Assembly (NCBI GenBank): GCA_015234115.1
Contig: JADFWP010000007.1
Coordinates: 18,668-77,436, forward strand
Origin: Magnetococcales bacterium
Lineage (GTDB): Bacteria; Pseudomonadota; Magnetococcia; Magnetococcales; Magnetaquicoccaceae
Direction: 5' to 3'
Length of the DNA stretch: 58,769 nt
Shown here: in pieces, positions 18,505 through 26,474 of the stretch
Numbering within the stretch: the stretch's first letter is position 1
Layout of the letters: every line of letters starts with the position of its first letter
The notes under the pieces: model-generated
The model's database searches: none
What the model was told of the DNA's origin: nothing
Seen by the model: only the letters and a program-made list of their open reading frames with translations
Made by a program: the position numbers and the translations under genes

Positions 18505-18679
18505 AACCGCAACCAGTTCGGGATATGGCGTTTTTGGCCCAGGCGTCGCCTGCGGCGACCGGAGGGCGCGCCTGCGGCAAAGCGCGCCAAAGGCCAAGTT
18601 CGCCCCTGGACCCCACCAGGGGGATAATCCCCCTGGACCCCTGTTAATGGAACGACGCATCCCGAGATGGATGCGGTTA
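18505..18679 (+). repeat. Family A dispersed repeat, copy 3 (both ends visible)
   Basis: A 175-base copy with clear terminal inverted repeats. The left end is AACCGCAACCAGTTCGGGAT and the right end is CATCCCGAGATGGATGCGGTT. Internal hairpins are present, but the GGGCTTCGCCC segment is shortened and the last hairpin reads CAGGGGGATAATCCCCCTG, with compensatory changes that keep the pairing. The rest of the 365-base gap (18360-18504) shows no gene. Confidence 0.88.
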
Positions 18680-18681
18680 GC

Positions 18682-18711
18682 AAACAAAAACCAGGGGAGC
18701 CGCAGCTCCCC
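18682..18711 (-). terminator. Rho-independent terminator of the cytochrome gene
   Basis: Read on the minus strand, GGGGAGC / GCTCCCC form a seven-base-pair stem with a four-base loop, followed by TGGTTTTTGTTT. It lies 15 bases past the cytochrome stop codon. Confidence 0.75.
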
Positions 18712-18725
18712 CGAGGCTCCCGTTT

Positions 18726-20021
18726 CTACAGCACCGCATCCGCCCGTCCCACCAGCGCCGGTTTTTTCAGCTCCTCGGGCAACTGCTCGCCCAGTTTTTC
18801 CATCATGGGTTTGGTGATGAGATTATAGAAAAGCTCCGCGCGCACGCTCTTGACGCCAGAGGCCGGCAACGAGTAGTTCAAGACCCGCTTCTCGCCCGGC
18901 TTGAGACGGGAATCGGGACCGATCTTGGTGGCCTGAGGCGGCATGACCGGCTGGCCTTCGTTGTTGAGCAGTTTCAGGATCAGGAAAGCCTGCGGATCCT
19001 CCTTGTCGGGATTCTCCTTGAAGTTGCTCCAGACCACTTCGCCCTTGTCGTTGAGGGCCGTGACCTTGAGCACCATGTTGCGGAACGGCGCGCTGTTGGG
19101 CATGGTGTGCAGCAGGGTGTTTTTCAACGTGATCGCAGCGGCGATCTTGCCGTCATCCTCCCGGGCGACCAGGGTCAGAGCCACCGATTTGCGCACCTTT
19201 TCCGGATCGTGTCCGCCAAGAATCTCGTGGCTGGCAAAACCGTTGAGCACCGGCATGTGACAGGATTGACAGGTGGGCGCCACGACATCGCGGGTCTCCT
19301 TGACCTCCTTGCCTTTGACCTTGGTCTCCTTGACCTCCTTGCCCAACAACAGATCGCCAATGGTGCAGACGGCCACCTTCTGGGGATTGACCATGGTCTG
19401 ATGGCAACCGAGACAGATCTCGGAACTCTTGAACAGAGCCGATCTGGCCTGATGGGGAAAAGCGTTGACCTTGGGCTCCGCACCGCCACCGGGTGCCGGA
19501 ATGGGTTGCTTGCCGTGGAAGGCCCCTTCCGGACCTTGCAGGCTGTCTTTGGAATAGTCATACGCCGAAGCGCCGAGTTGCGGTTTGCCATCCTCACCCT
19601 GCACCCCCTTGAAATGGGTCATGGTGTGACAGGCGACGCAGTTGACCCCTTCGGCATACATGGGTTTGGCATCGAGTTTGGTGGTCTTGTCCCGCGCGGC
19701 GATGGGCGCATGACATTGCAGACAGGCCGGGAAGGATTTGGTCACCTTGTGGGTCACCCCCTCTTCCGACGGATCACCGGCCTCCATGCGATAGACTGCG
19801 CCATGAATCGGATCGGTCAGGGCGGTGCTTTTGGCATGCATGGAGTTGGACCATTGCAGAAAAATCTCTTGATGACACGCGCCGCAATTGGCCGACGGGA
19901 CGTGCTTCAAGGGGGGGCGCTCGCTTTCGGCCGGAGGTGTGTCCGAAGCCCAAAGCGAGGCAGCGGTCATCACGACACCCGCCACCATCCACCCCAATCC
20001 CTGTTTTCCCCAAACGGCCAT
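18726..20021 (-). CDS. Periplasmic pentaheme c-type cytochrome
   Basis: A secreted multiheme cytochrome of 431 residues. A signal anchor (GLGWMVAGVVMTAASLW) precedes five CXXCH haem sites: CGACH, CLQCH, CVACH, CLGCH and CQSCH. The arrangement in the first 260 residues is like the cytochrome c554/NrfB-type multihaem superfamily. The C-terminal 150 residues are haem-free and beta-rich. A basic segment with duplicated KEVKET sits between haem sites 4 and 5. ATG 20021 has GGAGG eight bases upstream. No redox partner gene adjoins it, so its electron donor and acceptor are unknown. Confidence 0.9.
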   Translation of the reverse strand: MAVWGKQGLGWMVAGVVMTAASLWASDTPPAESERPPLKHVPSANCGACHQEIFLQWSNSMHAKSTALTDPIHGAVYRMEAGDPSEEGVTHKVTKSFPACLQCHAPIAARDKTTKLDAKPMYAEGVNCVACHTMTHFKGVQGEDGKPQLGASAYDYSKDSLQGPEGAFHGKQPIPAPGGGAEPKVNAFPHQARSALFKSSEICLGCHQTMVNPQKVAVCTIGDLLLGKEVKETKVKGKEVKETRDVVAPTCQSCHMPVLNGFASHEILGGHDPEKVRKSVALTLVAREDDGKIAAAITLKNTLLHTMPNSAPFRNMVLKVTALNDKGEVVWSNFKENPDKEDPQAFLILKLLNNEGQPVMPPQATKIGPDSRLKPGEKRVLNYSLPASGVKSVRAELFYNLITKPMMEKLGEQLPEELKKPALVGRADAVL

Positions 20022-20197
20022 TTCCAAACCCTCCGATCAAAAGGTGACAAATCAAACTCCCGCAATCCATGATAGCAGACTGCCGGGACCGACACCATGA
20101 CACAATAAGGAGTCCTGGCGCAGCGCGCAAGATTGTACCACATCGTTCCAGGATGGATTCTGGCAGCAACGGCAACCGTTTCGAGAAAAATACGCTG

Positions 20198-20323
20198 GAA
20201 AGAAAAGAGGGGTCTGGGGGATTCATCCCACAGGGTTTTGACTTTAAACAAAAATTTTAACTATTTTTTTGTTTAAAGTCAAAACCCTGGGAGATGAATC
20301 CCCCAGCCCCCCTCTTTTCTTTC
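20198..20323 (+). repeat. Family B inverted repeat, copy 1
   Basis: A near-perfect 126-base inverted repeat: left arm AAAGAAAAGAGGGGTCTGGG... and GACTTTAAAC, AT-rich centre, right arm GTTTAAAGTC... to CCTCTTTTCTTTC. Each arm also contains its own palindrome around GGGGGATTCATCCC. It lies between divergent genes, so it is not simply a terminator here. Confidence 0.88.
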
Positions 20324-20454
20324 AAAAGTGTCACCAAACCGGTAACTGCCGTAAAAAAGAGTCAAGAATATTCCCGGAACAGACGATTCATTAAGTATCT
20401 GCCAGACAAAGGAGATTCACCGATATCTGCATCGACAAAGAAGGCGAGGCCAAA

Positions 20455-20661
20455 ATGATCAGCATATCCCATCCGGTTTTATTGCAACTTTATCGTCGCG
20501 TGGATCGGGCGCGTGCCGTCCGGCAGGTGGTGGAACCGGGCACCGGCGTACAGGCACGGATTTCGACCAACCGACCGGAAATTATCGGACAACGTTCGGG
20601 TGACGGGGAAACGAACGATTTTCAATCGTTCTTTCTGAAAGCCCTGGAAAAACGCGATTGA
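20455..20661 (+). CDS. Small hypothetical protein
   Basis: A 68-residue frame that I do not recognise. It is soluble, basic, and has no signal or membrane segment. The end reads NDFQSFFLKALEKRD. AAGGCGAGG lies 8-10 bases before the ATG. It is only 33 bases before a lipase gene on the same strand, so it may be co-expressed with it. Coding status is uncertain. Confidence 0.4.
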   Translation: MISISHPVLLQLYRRVDRARAVRQVVEPGTGVQARISTNRPEIIGQRSGDGETNDFQSFFLKALEKRD

Positions 20662-20694
20662 ACCGCACCCGGTTGCGGGATGGAGTTCTCCAAA

Positions 20695-21522
20695 ATGACC
20701 CAATGGTCTGCCTGGCTTGTCGCGTTGTGCATGTTGCTGGTATCGGGCGCAGCGGGACCGGCACGAGCGGATGTGATCATTTTGATTCATGGCTATTTCA
20801 GCGGGGATGACGCCTGGAGCCGCAGCGGCATCACCAGCGAACTGGAAGCCGTGGGGTGGGAATCAGGCGGTGGAGTGACCGCAACCGGCACAGCGGGTGA
20901 CGTTCGTTTCCGCGCCAGCGCACCGAAAGGGGCTCAAGCCTATTATCTGGCCGATCTGCCTTCCGAAGCCCCGCTGATGATTCAATCCGCTGCCTTGAAA
21001 GAGATTCTGGCCGCGATCCGTGCGCAACGCGGCAAGGAACGCACCATTCTGGTGGGCCATTCCGCCGGCGGCGTGGTGGCGCGACTGCTGATGGTCCAGG
21101 AACCGACGCTCGGCATCGATACCCTGATCACCATTGCCACGCCCCACCTCGGCACCGACAAGGCCGAAGTGGCGGGACTCATCGCCAGCACTCCCCTGGC
21201 CATGATGGCTCCGGTGATGGGGCTTTCGACCCTCAACCGTTCCAAATCCCTCTACGACGATCTCACCCGCGAGCGTCCCGGCACCCTGCTTTATTGGCTC
21301 AATCGTCAACCGCATCCCAAAGCCAGGTATGATTCCATTGTACGGCGCGACTCGTTCGCCCTGTTCGGGGACAACACGGTCCCGACCTGGAGTCAGGACA
21401 TGGGCAAGGTGGTGGCCCTGCACGAGCAGGCGCGACCTGCCGTGACCATCGGCAACGATCACGCCCTGGAGCGTGCGGATGGGGTTGCTCTGGTACGGTT
21501 GCTTAGAGAGGTACACTTTTGA
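20695..21522 (+). CDS. Secreted alpha/beta hydrolase (lipase/esterase-like)
   Basis: A protein of 275 residues with a signal peptide ending near GPARA. The mature part starts VIILIHGYFSGDDAW, where HG gives the oxyanion hole. The nucleophile elbow is GHSAGG with Ser123. A late Asp (near ALFGDNTVP) and a His in IGNDHALE complete a plausible triad. Substrate is unknown; triacylglycerol or cell-envelope esters are possible. ATG 20695 has GGAG nine bases upstream and is preferred to ATG 20680. The stop codon overlaps the first base of a family B inverted repeat. Confidence 0.87.
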   Translation: MTQWSAWLVALCMLLVSGAAGPARADVIILIHGYFSGDDAWSRSGITSELEAVGWESGGGVTATGTAGDVRFRASAPKGAQAYYLADLPSEAPLMIQSAALKEILAAIRAQRGKERTILVGHSAGGVVARLLMVQEPTLGIDTLITIATPHLGTDKAEVAGLIASTPLAMMAPVMGLSTLNRSKSLYDDLTRERPGTLLYWLNRQPHPKARYDSIVRRDSFALFGDNTVPTWSQDMGKVVALHEQARPAVTIGNDHALERADGVALVRLLREVHF

Positions 21523-21648
21523 AATAAAAGAGGGGGTCTGGGGGATTCATCCCCCAGGGTTTTGACTTTAAATAAAATATTTTTAAAAATTTTTTATTTA
21601 AAGTCAAAACCCTGGGGAATGAATCCCCCAGACCCCCTCTTTTTTTCA
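21521..21648 (+). repeat. Family B inverted repeat, copy 2
   Basis: A 128-base inverted repeat directly after the lipase stop codon and 82 bases before the ankyrin gene. Arms carry GGGGGTCTGGGGGATTCATC and its mirror, with GACTTTAAAT and ATTTAAAGTC around an AT-rich loop. Confidence 0.88.
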
Positions 21649-21730
21649 ATATTTTCCCTTGCAATGCGCCCCGGTGAATGCTTATGTTATCATTTCGTCC
21701 GCTCCATTCCGAAAAACAAGGAATCCATCC

Positions 21731-22351
21731 ATGTCTCTCTCGTTCAAGCATTGTATGGTGTTGCTTTTTGCCTGGTTTGTGACCGCTCCATGGATTGCGG
21801 GACCGGCTGTGGCTGCTTCCAATCATGTCTCCTTCGCGGTGACCATGCTGGAGGCAAGTCCCAATCCCCTCAATCAACAGTTCAGACAACTGATCCAGCA
21901 AAAACGATTCAACGAGTTGCAGGCCTTGATCCTTTCGGGCGTGGACATCAACACCATGGATCCCAAACGGGTCAGCCCGATCCATGTGGCGGCCTATCTG
22001 GGAAGTGTGGAGGCCATGCGCATGCTGATCCAGCGCGGCGTCAACCTGAAGGCAACGGTTTTTGGCGGCTGGTCGGTCATGCATTATGCGGCCTTTGGTG
22101 GCCATGTCGAGTTGTGCAATCTGCTGGCCGCCATGGGGGTGCCGCTGGAAGTGACCGATATCGGGGGTGAGACGCCAGTTTTTTACGCCATCGAATCCGG
22201 CTCTCTGGAGACCGTGAAATGGTTCGTTGACCACAAGGCCAACCTGAAACACACCAACAATCACCAGGAAACCCCGTTCAGCGTGGCGGAATCCTCCGGC
22301 AATCCGGAGATCGTCGCCTACATGAAAGGCCTTCAGCCTGCCAAGCCCTGA
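21731..22351 (+). CDS. Secreted ankyrin-repeat protein
   Basis: A protein of 206 residues. A signal peptide (about 1-29, ending near GPAVAA) is followed by a short helical lead and four ankyrin repeats: SPIHVAAYLGSVEAMRMLIQ, SVMHYAAFGGHVELCNLL, TPVFYAIESGSLETVKWFV and TPFSVAESSGNPEIVAYM. Such proteins mediate protein-protein contacts, probably in the periplasm. ATG 21731 has AAGGA eight bases before it. It sits between two family B elements together with the next gene. Confidence 0.88.
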   Translation: MSLSFKHCMVLLFAWFVTAPWIAGPAVAASNHVSFAVTMLEASPNPLNQQFRQLIQQKRFNELQALILSGVDINTMDPKRVSPIHVAAYLGSVEAMRMLIQRGVNLKATVFGGWSVMHYAAFGGHVELCNLLAAMGVPLEVTDIGGETPVFYAIESGSLETVKWFVDHKANLKHTNNHQETPFSVAESSGNPEIVAYMKGLQPAKP

Positions 22352-22413
22352 AATCACGAAGAATCCCAGGGGACGAACAGGTCAGGGTGACATGCACTGA
22401 GCAGGAGACGAGC

Positions 22414-23019
22414 ATGGATCACGAGCAGAATTCCAACACGAATCCGGATTCCCGGGAAGGCGACAATCCGGATGCGCGTTTCAATTTCGTCGTTTCCGCC
22501 GCCGTGACATTGCTGGCCACCCTGCTGGGGGTGTTCAATGTCAAGGATGGCAACATTGCGCAGGCCATGAGTCAGGAACAATCCAAGGCGGTGGATTCCT
22601 GGGCCTATTTCCAGGCCAAAAGCACCAAACAGCATGTAGGGGAAAACACGCTGCAATTGATGCAGATCGAGCAATCCCGAGCCGGAAATACGGCAGCGTT
22701 CAACGCCGCGCTGGAAGAGAAAATCGCGGCGTTGCAGGCCCAGATCAAGGTCTGGAACCAGGAAAAAGAACAAATCAAAAAGCAGGCGGAAGAACACGAA
22801 AAAAATTATGAAAGTCTCAACTACCGTGACGATCAATTCGACATGGCGGAAGCCAGCATCGACATCGCCATTGCCATGCTGGGGGTCAGCAGCCTGACCA
22901 ACCGACGCTGGATGGCCATGCTGGCGGGCGTATTCGGCGGGTTCGGAATGCTTGCCGGAGTGGCGGGCTTCTTTGAATGGGAGTTCCATCCCCAGGTGAT
23001 CGCCCAGTGGCTGGGTTGA
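22414..23019 (+). CDS. DUF4337-family membrane protein
   Basis: A protein of 201 residues. One membrane helix lies near residues 25-40 (FVVSAAVTLLATLLGVFNV) and a hydrophobic pair at the end (MAMLAGVFGGFGMLAGVAGFF). Between them is a coiled coil with WAYFQAKSTKQH, the signature of DUF4337, and YRDDQFDMAEASIDIAIAM. The function of the family is unknown. The ATG at 22414 has AGGAG six bases upstream. It follows the ankyrin gene by 62 bases on the same strand. Confidence 0.83.
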   Translation: MDHEQNSNTNPDSREGDNPDARFNFVVSAAVTLLATLLGVFNVKDGNIAQAMSQEQSKAVDSWAYFQAKSTKQHVGENTLQLMQIEQSRAGNTAAFNAALEEKIAALQAQIKVWNQEKEQIKKQAEEHEKNYESLNYRDDQFDMAEASIDIAIAMLGVSSLTNRRWMAMLAGVFGGFGMLAGVAGFFEWEFHPQVIAQWLG

Positions 23020-23034
23020 GCAGACACCACTTTT

Positions 23035-23354
23035 GAAAGAAAAGAGGGGGTCTGGGGGATTCATCCCCCAGGGTTTTGACTTTAAACATAAACATTTAGA
23101 ATTTTTTTTGTTTAAACTGCGCCCCTTTCAGGATCATGCGTTTTTGGCTCAAAGGCGTCGCCTGCGGCGACCAGGAGGCGCGCCTGCGGCAAAGCGCGCC
23201 AAAGGCCAAAGTCAAAGTCCCAAGGGCTTCGCCCCTGGACCCCACCAGGGGCCATTGGCCCCTGGACCCCACTGACAAATGACACATCTCGAAATCGATG
23301 CGGTTTAAAGTCAAAATCCTGGGGGATGAATCCCCCAGACCCCCTCTTTTTTTC
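23035..23354 (+). repeat. Family A element inserted in a family B inverted repeat
   Basis: The left B arm (23035 to about 23116) ends in GTTTAAAC. A full family A element occupies about 23114-23306 with left end CTGCGCCCCTTTCAGGATCA and right end CATCTCGAAATCGATGCGG. The right B arm (TTTAAAGTCAAAATCCTGGG... to CCCCTCTTT) then resumes and ends at 23354. TTTAAA stands on both sides of the A element but only once in uninterrupted B arms. This is the layout expected of transposition with target duplication. Confidence 0.88.
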
Positions 23355-23366
23355 AATGATTTGATT

Positions 23367-24671
23367 TCAACGCCTTTCCAGACGGGCATGCAGGGTTTTC
23401 AAACGCGGCAAAATCTTGCGCGCACCCGGCCCGACCAGAACCACAGCAAGATTTTCCGAACGCAGCAACTGCGCGGCAAAATCGGGCAGTCGGGCAGGAT
23501 CGATCGCACGCGCCTGTTGCCAGGAATAATCCAGACTCTCGGCAGCGTCAAACAGTCGATCCGCCACATACCGTTCGATCAACTCCGCCGGGCGATCCAA
23601 CGTGACCAGCAGACCGGCACGCCAACGAATCAACAACCGCTGCCACTCCTCCGGGGCGGGAGGGGTCTGGATCAGGGTGTCGAGCTGCTCAAAAAGCAAT
23701 TGAAACGCTTCGTCCAGATGATCCGGGGACAAACTGGCTCCCACCTCCAGAAATCCGGCATCCGAATGGGTGGTGAAGGCCGACCATACGTCATAGGCCA
23801 AACCACGACGCTCCCGCACCACCGCTTGCAGACGCGAAGAAAAACCATCATCCAGCAGCCGACGCAAGGCAGCGGCCTGATAAAAGCCCGCATCCCGAAA
23901 CCCACGGGTGCGGAAAAACAACGACAAGGAAAACTGGGAGCTTTGGTCGTCGATGGCCACCCAGTGGGGACCGGCGGGCAGATGACTGGGAGGGGCGGTC
24001 GGCGTTCTCGGTCCCGCCGGCAGATGACCCAGCGTGGCATTGGCCAGGGCAAGGACCTGCTCCGGTTCGATGGGACCGCAAAAGGCCAACGCCATGTTGC
24101 CGGCCCGGTAGTGACGGGCCAGATAATCCCGCAAGGCGGGCAATTGAATCCGTCCCACGCTCTCCCGGCTCCCCAGCACCGAACGGGCCAGGGGATGACC
24201 AGGCCACAAAGCCATGCCGCCCAACACCGAAGGAACCGCCAGTTCCCCCTGATCGTTTTCGTCTTCCCGCATCTCTTCCAGGATCACGCGCCGTTCGGTT
24301 TCGATATCCGACAGCGCCGGCTGGGTGAACATGTCGCAAAAGGCGGTAAAACCGGTTTGCAGCCACTCGGGAGGCAGGGTGATCCAATAGGCATTGGTCT
24401 CCTGACCCGTGGCCGCGTTCATGTCGGCTGCCATGGATTCGATATGGGCGTGAAAACGGGTCGGATCCGGAATGGCGGTGGTGCCCTTGAAAAGCATGTG
24501 TTCCAGAAAATGGGCGATTCCGGCCTGCTGGGGATCTTCAAAGCGGCTGCCGGCCCGCACCATCAGGGTGGCGCCCACCTCGTGCAGCCACGGCATGGGG
24601 AAAACCCCCACGGTCAGGCCGTTGTCGAGTTGGAACAGTTGATGTTGCGGATCCGGAATGGCGTCAAACAT
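23367..24671 (-). CDS. M16 (insulinase/PqqF-like) peptidase
   Basis: A zinc peptidase of 434 residues, the size of the mitochondrial-processing-peptidase beta type. The inverted zinc motif HFLEH with FKGT follows near residue 46, and the distal glutamate is in the helix around NAATGQETNAYW. The second M16 domain lacks a zinc site, as usual. It has no signal peptide. ATG 24671 is chosen because AAGGA lies eight bases before it. A longer frame continues upstream through a family B repeat and is not credible. It would degrade peptides or help process small proteins; its substrate is unknown. Confidence 0.93.
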   Translation of the reverse strand: MFDAIPDPQHQLFQLDNGLTVGVFPMPWLHEVGATLMVRAGSRFEDPQQAGIAHFLEHMLFKGTTAIPDPTRFHAHIESMAADMNAATGQETNAYWITLPPEWLQTGFTAFCDMFTQPALSDIETERRVILEEMREDENDQGELAVPSVLGGMALWPGHPLARSVLGSRESVGRIQLPALRDYLARHYRAGNMALAFCGPIEPEQVLALANATLGHLPAGPRTPTAPPSHLPAGPHWVAIDDQSSQFSLSLFFRTRGFRDAGFYQAAALRRLLDDGFSSRLQAVVRERRGLAYDVWSAFTTHSDAGFLEVGASLSPDHLDEAFQLLFEQLDTLIQTPPAPEEWQRLLIRWRAGLLVTLDRPAELIERYVADRLFDAAESLDYSWQQARAIDPARLPDFAAQLLRSENLAVVLVGPGARKILPRLKTLHARLERR

Positions 24672-24711
24672 GAAGGGCATCCTTGCAAGGAGCGGTTGAA
24701 AAAAAACGATT

Positions 24712-25035
24712 GAAAGAAAAGAGGGGGGTCTGGGGGATTCATCCCCCAGGGTTTTGACTTTAAAAAACAAAACTTTAAATTTTTTTGTTTAAACCATGCC
24801 CATTTCGGGATCATCCGTTTCCGGCTCAACGGCGTCGCCTGCGGCGACCAGGAGGCGCGCCTGCGGCAAAGCGCGCCAAAGGCTAAAGGCTAACGTCCCA
24901 TGGGCTTCGCCCCTGGACCCCACCAGGGGCCATTGGCCCCTGGACCCCGTTGACGAAGTACACATCTCGAAATGAGTGCGGTTTAACAGAAACCCGAAGA
25001 ACAAATCCCACCCGCCCCTCTTTATCAATGGGTTG
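24712..25035 (+). repeat. Degenerate B-A-B composite repeat
   Basis: A family B left arm (24712-24790) runs into a family A element at 24791-24984 with ends AACCATGCCCATTTCGGGAT and CATCTCGAAATGAGTGCGGTT. A shrunken right B arm (AACAGAAACCCG... CCCCTCTTTATCAATGG) completes it to about 25035. The left part is almost identical to the copy at 25652-25866. Confidence 0.8.
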
Positions 25036-25054
25036 AGAAAATCATGCCATCCGT

Positions 25055-25258
25055 TCACGCGACCGGAACAGCCAAGCCCGCCACATATTCTCGCATTTCT
25101 CCACTTTCATCGCATGAAGATTCACACGCACGCTCCAGACATACGTCATCGAACCGGTCCATGGTCTGTTGATCCACAACACCAACAGCAAACATATCGG
25201 ATATGGTTTGATGGATGGCCTCCAGAGCCTCACTCTGATACGACTGACGTTTGCTCAT
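25055..25258 (-). pseudogene. HTH-type antitoxin, truncated or frameshifted
   Basis: A 67-residue frame. Its first 42 residues (MSKRQSYQSEALEAIHQTIS, then MFAVGVVDQQTMDRFDDVCL) match antitoxins that accompany DUF1044-type RelE toxins. Those proteins normally continue for about 55 more residues with a helix-turn-helix. Here the frame diverges after DDVCLE and stops. A neighbouring frame across 25050-25140 reads KVEKCENMWRAWLF, which loosely resembles the lost REREHVSQAVF segment, so a frameshift plus 3' loss is likely. DNA binding is probably gone. Confidence 0.55.
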
Positions 25259-25628
25259 CACATGACACCTCCAGCAGCATTCCTGTTTCAAGCATGATCT
25301 TCAGATCGGCAACGGATCTCGAAAATAAGATTTCTGCCAAATCCTTGAATGCACGCTCTTCGACCTGACTGATGTTCTCCTGCCTGTTTTTGGCAAATCC
25401 ATAAACAAAAAACACCCGCTCACTTCGGCGATAAAGGATGATGGCACGATATCCACCGGACTTGCCCGCATCCTCCCTGGCAATACGCTGCTTGACGAGA
25501 CCGCCACCATAGTCCGCATCAATTTTCCCGTTTATGATCTCTTTCACCACTTCGCATAGCCTGATATCGGATATATGCTCCTTATTGGCAAATTTTGCGA
25601 ACCATTTATTTTTATAAACCGCGATCAT
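25230..25628 (-). CDS. RelE-type toxin (DUF1044 family)
   Basis: A 132-residue toxin of the RelE/ParE superfamily. It opens with MIAVYKNKWFAKFANKE and has the family motif GGLVKQRIAREDAGKSGGYR followed by ILYRRSERVFFVYGFAKN. That includes the basic residues used in RNA contacts. It appears complete, and ATG 25628 is clear of the repeat upstream. It overlaps the downstream antitoxin gene by 29 bases. As that antitoxin is damaged, the locus is either inactive, controlled in trans, or only partly toxic. It lies between two nearly identical repeat composites. Confidence 0.82.
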   Translation of the reverse strand: MIAVYKNKWFAKFANKEHISDIRLCEVVKEIINGKIDADYGGGLVKQRIAREDAGKSGGYRAIILYRRSERVFFVYGFAKNRQENISQVEERAFKDLAEILFSRSVADLKIMLETGMLLEVSCDEQTSVVSE

Positions 25629-25651
25629 TCCAAGATACACACAATTTAAAG

Positions 25652-25866
25652 AAAAGAGGGGGTCTGGGGGATTCATCCCCCAGGGTTTTGACTTTAAAAA
25701 ACAAAACTTTAAATTTTTTTGTTTAAACCATGCCCATTTCGGGATCATGCGTTTCCGGCTCAACGGCGTCGCCTGCGGCAAAGCGCGCCAAAGGCCAAAG
25801 GCTAAAGTCCCATGGGCTTCGCCCCTGGACCCCACCAGGGGCCATTGGCCCCTGGACCCCGTTGAC
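25652..25866 (+). repeat. Family B left arm plus family A element, right end missing
   Basis: This is a near copy of 24712-24950 in the same orientation: B arm with GACTTTAAAAAACAAAAC, then A left end AACCATGCCCATTTCGGGAT at about 25726. It has an internal loss of one hairpin compared with other A copies. It stops abruptly at the 3' end of the ABC ATPase gene with no right terminal repeat. Confidence 0.82.
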
Positions 25867-25868
25867 TC

Positions 25869-26474
25869 TCATGCGTTCAACGAAACGACACGCGCCGCAA
25901 AACGCCGGGCGCGGGCCGCACGACTGGTGAAAATCACCGTCGCCACGCCGTGAACCTCGGCAAAATGCCGCAAACTCTCGACCAACCCCTCCTCGCCCGC
26001 GTCGGAAAGCATGTTACCCGGCTCATCGAACAGCATCAATTGCGGACGCGCCGCAAACACCGCCGCCACCGCCACCCGATAACGCCCGGCAGCCGACAAC
26101 CAGGACCACTCCCGATCCCATAACCCGGCCTCCACCCCGGCCCAACACAGCGCCTCTTCGGTCCGCACCCGCAACGCCTCGCCCGCCAGCAGCCCGCGCG
26201 CCGCCGGAGTCAACTGCACCTCCTCACGAGGGGTGGCACACAAAAACCGCAAATCCGGCACCCGGAACACCACCCCGATGCCACCCGCCTCCCCTTGCCA
26301 GACGACCTCTCCGGCCTCGGGCGCCAACAATCCGGCCATGACCCGCAACAACCGACTCTTGCCCGCCCCCTCCCCGGCCAACACCGCCACCGACTCACCC
26401 CGCCCGACCTCCAGCCCGATCAGCGGCAACGGCGCGATCTTCACCCCGCGCAATGACAACAGCATCCCGCTCAC
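25869..26474 (-). CDS. Solo ABC-type ATPase domain protein
   Basis: A single nucleotide-binding domain of 201 residues. Walker A is AGEGAGKS, and Walker B is LMLFDEP. The signature region reads WLSAAGRYRVAVA instead of LSGGQ. The switch histidine position reads IFTSRA, so the H-loop His is absent. No permease gene adjoins it. GTG 26474 overlaps the stop of the upstream hybrid kinase (GTGA), giving tight coupling to a signalling gene; ATG 26465 is an alternative. I think it more likely regulatory or vestigial than a working importer subunit. Confidence 0.75.
   Translation of the reverse strand: MSGMLLSLRGVKIAPLPLIGLEVGRGESVAVLAGEGAGKSRLLRVMAGLLAPEAGEVVWQGEAGGIGVVFRVPDLRFLCATPREEVQLTPAARGLLAGEALRVRTEEALCWAGVEAGLWDREWSWLSAAGRYRVAVAAVFAARPQLMLFDEPGNMLSDAGEEGLVESLRHFAEVHGVATVIFTSRAARARRFAARVVSLNA

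Noticed and set aside
22886..23389. Several short frames reading FKVKTLGDESPRPP-like peptides
   Set aside because: They are translations of family B palindromes and recur wherever the repeat occurs; no ribosome site or conservation beyond the repeat.
24712..25866. Direct repeats as a possible CRISPR array
   Set aside because: Repeats are long, palindromic, irregularly spaced and not separated by unique 30-40 base spacers; no cas genes.
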